Part shown: positions 1-8,433 of the stretch, piece after piece
Numbering within the stretch: the stretch's first letter is position 1
How the letters are laid out: each line of letters opens with the position of its first letter
Origin: DASWED01 sp036394995
GTDB taxonomy: Bacteria > Actinomycetota > UBA4738 > JACQTL01
Assembly (NCBI GenBank): GCA_036394995.1
Contig: DASWED010000105.1
Span: 59,612-123,611, forward strand
Reading direction: 5' to 3'
Length of the DNA stretch: 64,000 bases
Position numbers and translations under genes: made by a program
Notes under the pieces: generated by a model
The model's database searches: none
Seen by the model: the letters and a program-made list of their open reading frames with translations, nothing else
What the model was told of the DNA's origin: nothing

Positions 1-527
1 ATGCCCCCGCGCTCCACGTTCGTCAGCCCCACGGCGAAGGCGTCGTCGGGCGCGACGGCCGCCACCGCGTACAGCGACGGGCCCTCCCCGTAGTCCAGGG
101 GCCGGGGAGCGGGGAGCCGGGACCACGCGGAGCCGTCCCACCGCTGGAGCTCGAGGAAGCTGTCGCCGCCCTCGCCCGGGACCCGGTGGATGCCGACCGC
201 GAGGGCCTCGTCGGCCGCCGGGGCCGCGACCGAATGAAGGTATGTGTCGAACTGCCCCGGATCGGCGGCCGGGGCGTCCACGGCCGTCCACGTGGTGCAC
301 GGCGCCGTGCCGGCCGGCGGCCGCGGCGTTTCGTGGCCGGTCTGGCGAACGGCCACCACCGCGGCCGTGGCCACCAGGGCCACCGTGAGGAGCGAGGCCC
401 CCGCGCGGAGCGACACGCGCCGGCGGACGCGCCGCCGGAGGTCGGGTGGGGGGAGCGGGGGTGCCGGGGTTCGTTCGGCGTCCTCGCGCAGGGCCCTCCG
501 CAGGCGTTCCTCGAGATCCGTGCTCAT
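1..527 (-). CDS. Membrane-anchored protein downstream of an ECF sigma factor (partial, possible anti-sigma)
   Basis: The gene runs off the left edge, so the C-terminus is missing. It reads ATG at 527 (MSTDLEERLRRALREDAER), a basic cytoplasmic stretch of about 40 residues, one hydrophobic segment at about residues 42-58 (LLTVALVATAAVVAV), then an exported domain with repeated W- and L-rich strands (LQRWDGSAWSRLP). It starts 7 nt after the sigma gene stops, so the two are surely co-transcribed. A short cytoplasmic N-terminus plus a single membrane span next to an ECF sigma gene is the usual anti-sigma arrangement. I see no zinc-binding HxxxCxxC motif, so the anti-sigma role is inferred from position. 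The exported part could be a sensor or beta-propeller-like domain. Confidence 0.7.
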   Translation of the reverse strand, partial: MSTDLEERLRRALREDAERTPAPPLPPPDLRRRVRRRVSLRAGASLLTVALVATAAVVAVRQTGHETPRPPAGTAPCTTWTAVDAPAADPGQFDTYLHSVAAPAADEALAVGIHRVPGEGGDSFLELQRWDGSAWSRLPAPRPLDYGEGPSLYAVAAVAPDDAFAVGLTNVERGG

Positions 528-534
528 CGTGTCC

Positions 535-1104
535 TCACTCCTTCAGCTCGGTTCGGAGCCGGGCCAGGCCCCGCGAGACCAGCGACGCGACCGTCCCCGG
601 GCGGCACCGCAGGATCGCGGCGACGTCCCGGTCGGGCAGGTCCTCGTAGAACCGGAGCACCAGCGCAGCACGCTGCCGCTCGGGGAGGCGCATGAGCGCG
701 GCCCGGACCAGGTCGCGATCCTCGACCTCGTCGCCCTGGGCCACCGCGGCCTCCGGCGCCCTGGCCGAGCGCGACGCGTGCGCCCGCTCCACCCGGCGGC
801 GCCGGAAGTGCATCCGGGCCAGGTTCACCACCGTTCGCCGGAGGTAGGCCTCGAACGCCTCCGGGCGCCGCAGGTGCACCAAGCGGGCCCCCAGCCGGAC
901 GAACGCGTCCTGCACCAGGTCCTGGGCCAGGGCCGGGTCGCCGGTCAGCAGGCGCGCCAGCCGGACCGCGTCCGGCGCGTGCCGGGTGTACAGCTCGCCG
1001 AGGCGCCACCCGCCGGCGTCGCGCGCCGCGCCGCCCGGCGACCCGGCCTCTCCGGGCGCGCCTGCAGCGGGCGGGGCCGGTGCCACCGGCCGTGCCTCGT
1101 CCAT
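535..1104 (-). CDS. ECF-family RNA polymerase sigma factor
   Basis: Group IV sigma factor of about 189 aa. Region 2 is visible as LYTRHAPDAVRLARLLTGDP followed by AQDLVQDAFVRL, and region 4 as LPERQRAALVLRFYEDLPDRDVAAILRC, ending in the helix-turn-helix GTVASLVSRGLARL. This fits SigE/SigL-like ECFs that direct polymerase to stress or envelope genes. The ATG at 1104 directly follows a GTG at 1107 in the same frame. An ECF-type promoter lies immediately upstream (GGAAAC ... CGTTAC, 1136 down to 1110), which suggests autoregulation and a transcript starting near the ATG. The membrane-protein gene downstream is the likely regulator. Confidence 0.92.
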   Translation of the reverse strand: MDEARPVAPAPPAAGAPGEAGSPGGAARDAGGWRLGELYTRHAPDAVRLARLLTGDPALAQDLVQDAFVRLGARLVHLRRPEAFEAYLRRTVVNLARMHFRRRRVERAHASRSARAPEAAVAQGDEVEDRDLVRAALMRLPERQRAALVLRFYEDLPDRDVAAILRCRPGTVASLVSRGLARLRTELKE

Positions 1105-1109
1105 CACCC

Positions 1110-1136
1110 GTAACGATGCGCCGCCCGCCCGTTTCC
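1110..1136 (-). promoter_or_regulatory. ECF-type autoregulatory promoter
   Basis: On the minus strand GGAAAC (1136-1131) and CGTTAC (1115-1110) are separated by 15 nt, matching the GGAA(A)C / CGTT pattern of SigE-like ECF promoters. The -10 element ends 5 nt before the ATG at 1104, so the transcript would have almost no leader. Confidence 0.55.
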
Positions 1137-1214
1137 TTGCACGCCCGGTCGAACTGGTTCGGCGCGCGGCGAACCTGGTCCCGAACCGCCCCCCGTCCGG
1201 TACCCTCGGCCCCG

Positions 1215-2156
1215 ATGGACGTGGTGCGGGGGATCGGGGAGCTGCCGCTCGAACGCGGGCCGGCGGCCGTCACGATCGGCTTCTTCGACGGGGTCCACCT
1301 GGGTCACCGGGACGTCATCGGTCGAACGGTCGAGCTCGCCCGGGACGGTGGGCTGGCGTCGGTCGCGGTGACGTTCGACCGTCATCCCCGCGAGGTGTTC
1401 TCGCCGGGCCGTGAGCCCCGCCTGCTCACCACGCTCGAGCGCAAGGTCCAGCTCGTGTCGGAGACCGGCGTGGACGCGCTCGTGATCCTCGAGTTCACCG
1501 ACGAGTTCTCGCGGTGGCCCCCGGAGGAGTTCGTCGACAGGGTCCTGGTGGACGGGCTCTCCGCCCGCCGGGTGGTGGTGGGCGACAACTTCACATTCGG
1601 GTTCCGCGCGGCGGGGACCGTGACGGTGCTCCGCGAGCTGGGGGCCGCGCGCCGGTTCGACGTGGAGGACGTGGGCCTGGTGGAGCTGGACGGCCGCGTG
1701 GTGTCGTCCACCTCGATCCGGGAGGCCCTGACGCTGGGCGACCTGAGGTGGCCGGAGCGGGCCCTGGGCCGGCGGTTCGTGCTCGACGGCCAGGTGGTCC
1801 GGGGGGCCGGCCGGGGCACCGGGCTGGGATGGCCGACCGCGAACCTCCGGATCCTCCCTCGGCTCCTGCTCCCGGGCGAGGGCGTGTACGCCGCCCGGGC
1901 CATGCACCGCGACTCGGGCTACCGGGCCGCGGTGAACGTCGGCACGAACCCCACGTTCGGCCAGGAGCCCGTCCACCTCGAGGCGTTCCTCCTCGACTTC
2001 GATGGCGACCTGGTGGGCGAGCCGCTCTCGATCGAGTTCTGGGTCCGCCTCCGCGACGAGGTGCGTTTCGAGTCGGTCGAGGAGCTGTCCCGGCAGATCG
2101 GCGAGGACGTGGAGCGAACCCGGGAGCTGGTCCCGCTCCCGGGGGAGGAGCGGTGA
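1215..2156 (+). CDS. ribF: Bifunctional riboflavin kinase / FAD synthetase
   Basis: Makes FMN and then FAD from riboflavin. The 313-aa protein has an N-terminal nucleotidyltransferase (FAD synthetase) domain with TIGFFDGVHLGHRDVI at about residues 19-34 and a second signature SSTSIREAL near 160. The C-terminal riboflavin kinase domain carries GRGTGLGWPTANL and later NVGTNPTFG. The ATG at 1215 is chosen because the family starts a few residues before the GFFDGVHLGH motif; longer readings upstream only add a low-complexity tail overlapping the sigma-factor promoter. The stop overlaps the GTG of the next gene. Confidence 0.95.
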   Translation: MDVVRGIGELPLERGPAAVTIGFFDGVHLGHRDVIGRTVELARDGGLASVAVTFDRHPREVFSPGREPRLLTTLERKVQLVSETGVDALVILEFTDEFSRWPPEEFVDRVLVDGLSARRVVVGDNFTFGFRAAGTVTVLRELGAARRFDVEDVGLVELDGRVVSSTSIREALTLGDLRWPERALGRRFVLDGQVVRGAGRGTGLGWPTANLRILPRLLLPGEGVYAARAMHRDSGYRAAVNVGTNPTFGQEPVHLEAFLLDFDGDLVGEPLSIEFWVRLRDEVRFESVEELSRQIGEDVERTRELVPLPGEER

Positions 2157-3022
2157 GCCCGCCGGGGAGACGCATCAGGCTCACGCCGTTCGGCCGCATC
2201 GTCGCCGTCCTGGTCGCGGCGGTGGTGGTGGCCGCCGTGGTCCGGGCGGTGGTGGCCCTCGGGGACGGCGGCGACGGCCCCGGCGCCGGCCACTCGCCCC
2301 GTCCCTCGGTCTCGCCGTCGCTGGCCAGTGCGCCGTCCACGGCGACCCCGGCGTCCCCCGCCGACCGGGCCGTCCCCCGGTGCCGGTACGGGAGCCTCCC
2401 GGCCCTGGCACAGGAGTACGGACTGTGGGACTCGACGTTCCTCGACACGACGTACGCGCTTCCCCCGACGTACACCCCGCCCGGGCTGGTGTCGGTCTCG
2501 GAGGCCGGGTTCGACGGCGACGGGCAGGTCCGGGCCGTGGTGATCCCGGACCTCACGGCATTGCGCGAGGCGGCGGAGGCCGCGGGGAGCCCGGTCGACA
2601 TCCTGGTGGCCTACCGGAGCTTCCTCCGCCAGTCCCAGCTGTTCCACAAGCGGGTGGAGGAGGAGGGCCACGCCCGGGCCCTGGCGACCACGGCCCGGCC
2701 CGGCCATTCCGAGCACCAGCTGGGCACCACCGTCGACTTCCGAACTCAAGGGCAGCTCGATGTCGATCAGGGCTGGGAGCACACGCCGGCCGGGTCCTGG
2801 ATGGCCCAGAACGCCTGGCGGTACGGCTTCGTCATGAGCTACCCGAGGAACATGCAGAACCTGACGTGCTACTCGTACGAGCCGTGGCACTTCCGGTACT
2901 TCGGACGGGAGGAGGCTGCGGCCATCCATGACAGCGGGCTGACCCCCCGGGAGTTCCTGTGGCGGGAGGACGTCAGGGACATCGCGCCGTCGCCGTCGAC
3001 CGAGGGAAGTCCGTCGTCGTGA
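2153..3022 (+). CDS. VanY-family D-alanyl-D-alanine carboxypeptidase
   Basis: Secreted or membrane-anchored zinc peptidase of 289 aa expected to trim the terminal D-Ala of peptidoglycan stem peptides. A hydrophobic N-terminal helix (about residues 14-34) is followed by a Pro/Ser/Ala-rich linker and then the M15B domain. Visible motifs are LVAYRSFLRQSQLF, the zinc-binding GHSEHQLGTTVDF (H and D ligands) and EPWHFRY with the catalytic Glu and the third zinc His. It starts at a GTG (2153) overlapping the ribF stop, so it is translationally coupled. No vancomycin-resistance partners are nearby, so a housekeeping cell-wall role is more likely than VanY resistance. Confidence 0.9.
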   Translation: MSPPGRRIRLTPFGRIVAVLVAAVVVAAVVRAVVALGDGGDGPGAGHSPRPSVSPSLASAPSTATPASPADRAVPRCRYGSLPALAQEYGLWDSTFLDTTYALPPTYTPPGLVSVSEAGFDGDGQVRAVVIPDLTALREAAEAAGSPVDILVAYRSFLRQSQLFHKRVEEEGHARALATTARPGHSEHQLGTTVDFRTQGQLDVDQGWEHTPAGSWMAQNAWRYGFVMSYPRNMQNLTCYSYEPWHFRYFGREEAAAIHDSGLTPREFLWREDVRDIAPSPSTEGSPSS

Positions 3023-3043
3023 ACGCACCGAGAGTGCCCGGCC

Positions 3044-4174
3044 GTGTCCGATAGTCCCACCGGCGTCCCCTCCGGGCGGCATCGGGCGCCCCCCCGGCTC
3101 CGGTTCGGGCCGGTGGTGCTCGCGCTGGTGCTGGTGGCGGCGGTCCTGGTGGGGGCGAAAGTCCTGTTCGACCGGTCCGGATCCGGCGGCCCCAAGGGCG
3201 CGCCGGCGCCCCGGTCCACCACCCCAACGGGGCCGGTCTCGCCGGCGGGAACCACGCCCGGTCCGTCACGGACGTCTCCCGGGACGAACTCGTCTCCATC
3301 GCCCTCGCCGCCCCCGAAGCCGAAGAGGGTCCTGGTCATCCACGGTGCCGGCGACACGAACGTGGACTCCGGCTACATCGGCGTGTCGCCCTCGAACTAC
3401 GACACCCTGCTCTCCGGCATGGACGGCCTGTTCGTCCGCGACGACCTCACGGTGGTGAACCTGGAGTGCGCGGTGAGCCGGATCGGCTCGCCGGTCCCGA
3501 AGGAGTTCAACTTCCAGGGCGACCCCGACGCGCTGCCCTACCTTCAGCGGGGGGGCGTGGACGTGGCGAATCTGGCGAACAACCATGCGTACGACTACGG
3601 GCCCGACGCCCTGGTGGACACCCGCCACATCGTCGAGCTGGCGGGCATCGCCGCCGTGGGGGCGGGCCGGGACGCCGCGCAGGCCGCGAAGGCCGCCGTC
3701 CTCCACGTGAAGGGGTGGACCATCGCGGCGGTCGGGTTCGACAAGGTGGTGGACCCGTTCCCGGAGGCCATCGCGGGGCCGGACAAGCCCGGCACGGCGT
3801 GCGGGCACGACGTGGACTGCATGGTGGCAGCGGTGAAGCGGGCCGCCGCGATCTCGGACCTGGTGATCGTGGACATCCACTGGGGCGTGGAGCTCGACAC
3901 CACCCCCCGCTCGGACGACGTCGAGATCGCCCACCGCCTGATCGACGCGGGGGCGGACATCATCTTCGGGGGCCACGCCCACCGCCTGCAGCCGTTCGAC
4001 ATGATCGACGGCCGGCCGGTCTTCTACTCGCTGGGCAACTTCGTGTGGCCCCGACTGTCCGAGGCCAGCGCCACCACCGCCGTGGCCGAGGTCCACGTGA
4101 CGCCGGCCGGGAAATTCACCGCCCGCCTGCTCCCGGTGTCGATCGAGAGCGGGGGCCACCCGGTCCTGCGTTGA
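3044..4174 (+). CDS. CapA / PgsA-like poly-gamma-glutamate-type phosphoesterase-fold protein
   Basis: A 376-aa membrane-anchored protein. An N-terminal transmembrane helix at about residues 23-45 is followed by a long Pro/Ser/Thr linker and a CapA domain from about residue 100. Family hallmarks are GAGDTNVDSG, VVNLECAVS, the NLANNHAYDYG block, HWGVE and GGHAHRLQPF ... YSLGNFVW. These are the metal-binding positions of the calcineurin-like CapA fold. In Bacillus CapA/PgsA takes part in poly-gamma-glutamate synthesis and anchoring, but without capB/capC nearby that polymer cannot be assumed. An envelope role is likely given the neighbouring carboxypeptidase. Confidence 0.85.
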   Translation: MSDSPTGVPSGRHRAPPRLRFGPVVLALVLVAAVLVGAKVLFDRSGSGGPKGAPAPRSTTPTGPVSPAGTTPGPSRTSPGTNSSPSPSPPPKPKRVLVIHGAGDTNVDSGYIGVSPSNYDTLLSGMDGLFVRDDLTVVNLECAVSRIGSPVPKEFNFQGDPDALPYLQRGGVDVANLANNHAYDYGPDALVDTRHIVELAGIAAVGAGRDAAQAAKAAVLHVKGWTIAAVGFDKVVDPFPEAIAGPDKPGTACGHDVDCMVAAVKRAAAISDLVIVDIHWGVELDTTPRSDDVEIAHRLIDAGADIIFGGHAHRLQPFDMIDGRPVFYSLGNFVWPRLSEASATTAVAEVHVTPAGKFTARLLPVSIESGGHPVLR

Positions 4175-4206
4175 GGCCACACGGCGGCACCGCGGGGGCT
4201 GGCTGG

Positions 4207-4212
4207 TAGTCT
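4207..4212 (+). promoter_or_regulatory. Extended -10 element of rpsO
   Basis: TAGTCT preceded by TGG (TG-N extended -10) lies 12 nt before the rpsO ATG; no good -35 hexamer is seen. The transcript would start a few bases before the start codon. Confidence 0.4.
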
Positions 4213-4224
4213 TTGGGCGAACAT

Positions 4225-4494
4225 ATGGCACTCGCTACAGAGCAGAAATCCCAGATCATCTCCGACCACCGGCGCTCGGAACAGGACACCGGCTCGCCCG
4301 AGGTCCAGATCGCGGTGCTGTCGCGCCGCATCGCCGACCTCACGGAGCATCTGAAGGCCCACAAGAAGGACCACAGCTCGCGCCGTGGCCTGTTGAAGCT
4401 GGTGGGCCGGCGCCGGCGGCTCCTCGACTACCTCCGCCGTGAGGACATCGGGCGCTACCGGGAGCTCATCTCCCGCCTGGGTCTCCGGCGGTAG
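4225..4494 (+). CDS. rpsO: 30S ribosomal protein S15
   Basis: Binds 16S rRNA helices h20-h22 early in 30S assembly. The 89-aa product has the exact family length and signature ([45 protein letters not shown]). The ATG at 4225 ([11 protein letters not shown]) matches the usual S15 start; an in-frame TTG 12 nt upstream would add four atypical residues. It is followed after 222 bp by pnp, the classic rpsO-pnp pair. Confidence 0.97.
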   Translation: MALATEQKSQIISDHRRSEQDTGSPEVQIAVLSRRIADLTEHLKAHKKDHSSRRGLLKLVGRRRRLLDYLRREDIGRYRELISRLGLRR

Positions 4495-4592
4495 GACCCT
4501 CGACCGGGAGGAAGCCGAAGGACACGAGCCCCCACCGACCCAGCCGAGGCAGGAGCGCGTGCGGGTCAGTTATCAGTAGCGAGCCCCCGGAC

Positions 4593-4606
4593 CGGACCGC
4601 GGTCCG
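4593..4606. promoter_or_regulatory. Palindrome in the rpsO-pnp leader
   Basis: The 14-bp perfect palindrome CGGACCGCGGTCCG sits in the 222-bp rpsO-pnp gap. In enterobacteria the pnp leader folds into a processing hairpin used for autoregulation. This one may act similarly or be an attenuator, but that is inference. Confidence 0.35.
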
Positions 4607-4716
4607 TCCCGCAAGCCCGGTGGCCCACCACTGAGAACTGGCCGACCTCCCGCCCGGCGCCCAGCCCGCGCCGCGAACCGCCCGGCGACCGGCGCAGCAC
4701 GAAGGAGGAAGACCCA

Positions 4717-7047
4717 GTGGAATACACCAAGGCCACCCGAAACATCGGGGGCACGGATGTCACGCTCGAGACCGGCAAGCTCGCCAAGCAGGCGGGCGGC
4801 GCGGCCGTTGTGACCATCGGCGAGACCCAGGTCCTCGCCACCTGCACCAGCGGCAAGCCCCGCGAGGGGATCGACTTCTTCCCGCTCACGGTCGACGTCG
4901 AGGAGCGGATGTACGCCGCCGGCAAGATCCCCGGCGGGTTCTTCCGCCGGGAGGGCCGGCCGTCCGAGACCGCCATCCTCACCGCGCGGCTCACGGACCG
5001 TCCGATGCGCCCGTCGTTCGATGCCGACTTCCGCGACGAGGTCCACATCGTGGTCACCGTGATGTCGGTGGACATGGCCCAGCCCTACGACATCCCGTCC
5101 ATCAACGGGGCCTCGCTGGCCACGATGATCGCCGGGCTCCCGTTCGAGGGGCCGGTGGGCGCGGTCCGCGTGGCGAACATCGGCGGGCAGTGGAAGGTGA
5201 ACCCGACCTACCAGGAGCTCGACCTGGCCACGTTCGACGTGGTGGTGGCGGGCCGCCGCAACGACCAGGGCGGCGTCGACGTCCTGATGATCGAGGGCGA
5301 GGCCCCCGACGAGGCGTGGACCCACATCTCCGAGGGCGCCGCCGCGCCGACGGAGGACGTCGTGGCCGAGGGGCTGGAGGCCGCCAAGGCGGCCATCGGC
5401 GAGCTGATCGACTTCCAGAACGAGTTCCTGTCGGGCCTCGGTGTCGAGCGCAAGGAGTGGGAGCCCCGGCCGGTGTTCGAGCAGGACGTGTTCGACGCCG
5501 TCACCGCGTTCGCGTCGGACCGGCTCGGCGCCGCGATCGTCCCCCAGAAGGCGGAGCGCGAGGCCAACCTCGACGCGCTGAAGGAGGAGCTCCGGGCCCA
5601 CCTGCTCCAGACGTGGGGCGAGGAGGCGTACGGAGAGCGGGCCTCCCAGGTCTCTCCGGCGTTCAAGGAGCTCCAGAAGAAGGCCATGCGGCGCAAGGTC
5701 ATCGAGGAGGGAGTTCGCCTCGACGGACGCCGTCCCGACGAGATCCGGGCGCTGTCCGCGGAGGTCGGTATCGTCCCCCGCGCCCACGGCTCGGGCCTGT
5801 TCCAGCGGGGCGAGACCCAGGTCCTCAACGTGACCACGCTGGGGATGCTCCGCATGACCCAGATGATCGACACCCTCGACCCCGAGGAGTCGAAGCGCTA
5901 CATCCACCACTACAACTTCCCGCCGTTCTCCACGGGCGAGGCCGGGTTCATGCGGGGGCCGAAGCGCCGGGAGATCGGGCACGGCGCGCTCGCCGAGCGG
6001 GCCCTGGTCCCGGTGATCCCGGACGAGGACGATTTCCCGTACGCGCTGCGGCTGGTCTCCGACGTGCTCGAGTCGAACGGCTCCACCTCGATGGCCAGCG
6101 TGTGCGCGTCGACGCTGTCGCTGATGGACGCCGGCGTGCCGATCAAGGCGCCGGTGGCGGGGATCGCCATGGGGATGATCGCCGAGGGCGGCGAGTACGT
6201 GACGCTCACGGACATCCTGGGCGCCGAGGACGCGCTCGGCGACATGGACTTCAAGGTGGCCGGCACGAAGGACTGGGTCACGGCGATCCAGCTCGACATG
6301 AAGGTGACCGGCCTCCCCGCGGAGGCCCTGAACGCCGCGCTGAAGCAGGCCAAGGAGGCCCGTCTCCAGATCCTCGACGTGATGCTGGCGGTCCTGCCCG
6401 AGCCGCGCTCGGCGCTGAACCCGAAGGCCCCGCGCGTGGAGATGATCCAGATCCCCGTCGACAAGATCGGCGAGGTCATCGGGCCCAAGGGCAAGCGGAT
6501 CAACGAGATCATCGCCCTGACCGGCGCCGACATCGACATCCAGGACGACGGCCGGGTGTTCATCGGCTCGAAGGAGGGCGAGGGCGCCGACCAGGCCAAG
6601 CAGATGATCGAGCAGATCGTGAACCCGAAGCTCCCGGAGATCGGCGAACGCTACGAGGGCGTCGTGGTGAAGACCACCGAGTTCGGCGCGTTCGTGAACA
6701 TCATGCCGGGCACCGACGGGCTGGCGCACATCTCGAAGCTCGGCCGGGGACGGCGCCTGTCGAACGTCGAGGACGCCGTGAAGCAGGGCGACCACCTGCT
6801 GGTGGAGGTCGAGAACGTCGAACCGGAGCGCGGACGGATCGCCCTGAAGCCCGTCGGCGAGGGCTGGGACCCGCCCGAGGGCGGGTGGCCGAAGCAGGAG
6901 GGCGATGAGGGCCGGGGCGAGTTCCGGGAGCGCCGCGACCGGGGCGGCGACCGCGGTCGTGACCGGGACCGCGGCCCCCGCCGCGGCGGCGGCTTCCGGG
7001 ACCGCGACCGCGGAGGCGACCGCGCGCCCCGCGAGCCCCGCGACTAG
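4717..7047 (+). CDS. pnp: Polyribonucleotide nucleotidyltransferase (PNPase)
   Basis: Phosphorolytic 3'-5' exoribonuclease and RNA-tailing enzyme, 776 aa. Two RNase PH domains are separated by the alpha-helical linker; the second core shows GVRLDGRRPDEIR, RGETQVLNVTTLG and the DILGAEDALGDMDFKVAGT catalytic block. A KH domain (about residues 575-630, IGPKGKRINEI with the GxxG loop) and an S1 domain (about 640-710, FGAFVNIMPGTDGLAHIS) follow. The last 60 or so residues are an Arg/Gly/Asp-rich tail typical of actinobacterial PNPases. The GTG at 4717 has a strong Shine-Dalgarno (GAAGGAGGAAG). Confidence 0.97.
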   Translation: MEYTKATRNIGGTDVTLETGKLAKQAGGAAVVTIGETQVLATCTSGKPREGIDFFPLTVDVEERMYAAGKIPGGFFRREGRPSETAILTARLTDRPMRPSFDADFRDEVHIVVTVMSVDMAQPYDIPSINGASLATMIAGLPFEGPVGAVRVANIGGQWKVNPTYQELDLATFDVVVAGRRNDQGGVDVLMIEGEAPDEAWTHISEGAAAPTEDVVAEGLEAAKAAIGELIDFQNEFLSGLGVERKEWEPRPVFEQDVFDAVTAFASDRLGAAIVPQKAEREANLDALKEELRAHLLQTWGEEAYGERASQVSPAFKELQKKAMRRKVIEEGVRLDGRRPDEIRALSAEVGIVPRAHGSGLFQRGETQVLNVTTLGMLRMTQMIDTLDPEESKRYIHHYNFPPFSTGEAGFMRGPKRREIGHGALAERALVPVIPDEDDFPYALRLVSDVLESNGSTSMASVCASTLSLMDAGVPIKAPVAGIAMGMIAEGGEYVTLTDILGAEDALGDMDFKVAGTKDWVTAIQLDMKVTGLPAEALNAALKQAKEARLQILDVMLAVLPEPRSALNPKAPRVEMIQIPVDKIGEVIGPKGKRINEIIALTGADIDIQDDGRVFIGSKEGEGADQAKQMIEQIVNPKLPEIGERYEGVVVKTTEFGAFVNIMPGTDGLAHISKLGRGRRLSNVEDAVKQGDHLLVEVENVEPERGRIALKPVGEGWDPPEGGWPKQEGDEGRGEFRERRDRGGDRGRDRDRGPRRGGGFRDRDRGGDRAPREPRD

Positions 7048-7056
7048 CGACGGACC

Positions 7057-8433
7057 GTGGCCGCGCCCAGCAGGCAGGCATCGAGGTCCCCCCGCGCGCC
7101 CCGCCGGGCCCGCGGGGGGGCCGAGGCCATCGAGCGAACGGAGTTCGCCTCCGGCCTCCGCGTGGTGTCCGAGCGGATGCCCTCGGTCCGGTCGGTGACG
7201 CTGGGGTTCTGGGTCACGGCCGGGTCCCGCGACGAACGGCCCCAGATCGCCGGTGCGTCGCACTTCCTGGAGCACCTGCTGTTCAAGGGAACGACGAGCC
7301 GCTCGGCGCGTGACATCGCGGAGGCCTTCGACGCCGTGGGCGGGGACTTCAACGCGTTCACGTCGAAGGAGACAACGGTCTTCTATGCGCGGATCCTGGA
7401 CCGCGACCTCCAGATGGCCGTCGAGATGCTCTGCGACATGCTCCAGAACTCGGTCCTGAAGCCGTCGGACTTCGAGGCCGAACGGCAGGTGATCCTCGAG
7501 GAGATCAACATGCACGAGGACACGCCCGACGACCTCGTGCACGATCTGTTCGCGGAGACCCTGTGGGCCGGGCACCCCCTGGGGCGTCCCGTGCTGGGCA
7601 CCGTGGGCAGCATCCGGGGCGTGACCCGCGACCGGGTCCGGCGGTTCTACAAGGGGCACTACGTCCCGGCGAACCTGGTGGTGTCCGCCGCCGGGAACGT
7701 GGACCACGACCGGCTCGTGGCCGGGCTCCGCAAGGGCCTGGACACGGGCCGGGCCCTGGCCCGGGGCCGCTCGGCCTGGTCGCTGCGGACCGCCGGCCGG
7801 CCTCCCCGGCCCTCGGGGGCACGCCTCGTCCGGAACCGGACGACCGAGCAGGCCCACATCGTGCTGGGCACCAACGGCCTGTCCCGGAGCGACCCCGACC
7901 GGTTCGCGTTCGGGATCGTCAACGCGGCCCTCGGCGGCGGCATGTCCTCTCGGCTGTTCCAGGAGATCCGGGAGAAGCGGGGACTGGCGTACTCGGTGTA
8001 CAGCTACCACACGATGTTCGCGGAGACCGGCCTGTTCGGGATGTACTCGGGGACCACCCCGGCCCGGGCCGAGGAGTCGTTGGCCCTGCTCCGGCGGGAG
8101 GCACAGCAGGTGGCCGAGGGCGACCTCACGACCGAGGAGTTCGAACGGGCCAAGGGCCACGTGAAGGGTTCCATGGTGCTGGGGCTCGAGGACACCAGCG
8201 GGCGGATGGCCCGCCTGGGGCGCTCGGAGACCGGCCACGGCGAGATCCTGTCGGTGGACCAGATGCTGGAACGGGTGGACCGGGTGAGCATGGAGGACGC
8301 GAACCGCGTGGCGGCCGAGGTCCTCTCCCGACCCATGGCCCTCACCGTGCTGGGGCCGTTCGGAGACGACGCCTTCGGCGGCAGCGACCCCGCCGTGGAG
8401 GCCGAGGTGGCGGCCCACCACCCGGAGATCTGA
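7057..8433 (+). CDS. M16-family zinc metallopeptidase (processing-peptidase-like)
   Basis: A 458-aa insulinase-superfamily protein. The inverted zinc motif HFLEH at about residues 68-72, with the downstream Glu in VILEEINMHEDTPDD, completes the HxxEH ... E zinc site, so the enzyme should be active. The C-terminal half has the R/Y element (MSSRLFQEIREKRGLAYSVYSY). It follows pnp by 9 bp and touches dapB, an order seen in many actinobacteria and Bacillus-type genomes (pnp-ymxG-dap genes). The substrate is unknown. The GTG at 7057 is the only suitable start close to pnp; no clear ribosome-binding site is seen, so coupling to pnp is likely. Confidence 0.9.
   Translation: MAAPSRQASRSPRAPRRARGGAEAIERTEFASGLRVVSERMPSVRSVTLGFWVTAGSRDERPQIAGASHFLEHLLFKGTTSRSARDIAEAFDAVGGDFNAFTSKETTVFYARILDRDLQMAVEMLCDMLQNSVLKPSDFEAERQVILEEINMHEDTPDDLVHDLFAETLWAGHPLGRPVLGTVGSIRGVTRDRVRRFYKGHYVPANLVVSAAGNVDHDRLVAGLRKGLDTGRALARGRSAWSLRTAGRPPRPSGARLVRNRTTEQAHIVLGTNGLSRSDPDRFAFGIVNAALGGGMSSRLFQEIREKRGLAYSVYSYHTMFAETGLFGMYSGTTPARAEESLALLRREAQQVAEGDLTTEEFERAKGHVKGSMVLGLEDTSGRMARLGRSETGHGEILSVDQMLERVDRVSMEDANRVAAEVLSRPMALTVLGPFGDDAFGGSDPAVEAEVAAHHPEI

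Noticed and set aside
2153..3022. A vancomycin-resistance vanY gene
   Set aside because: No vanHAX or vanRS genes nearby; the housekeeping context fits ordinary cell-wall trimming.
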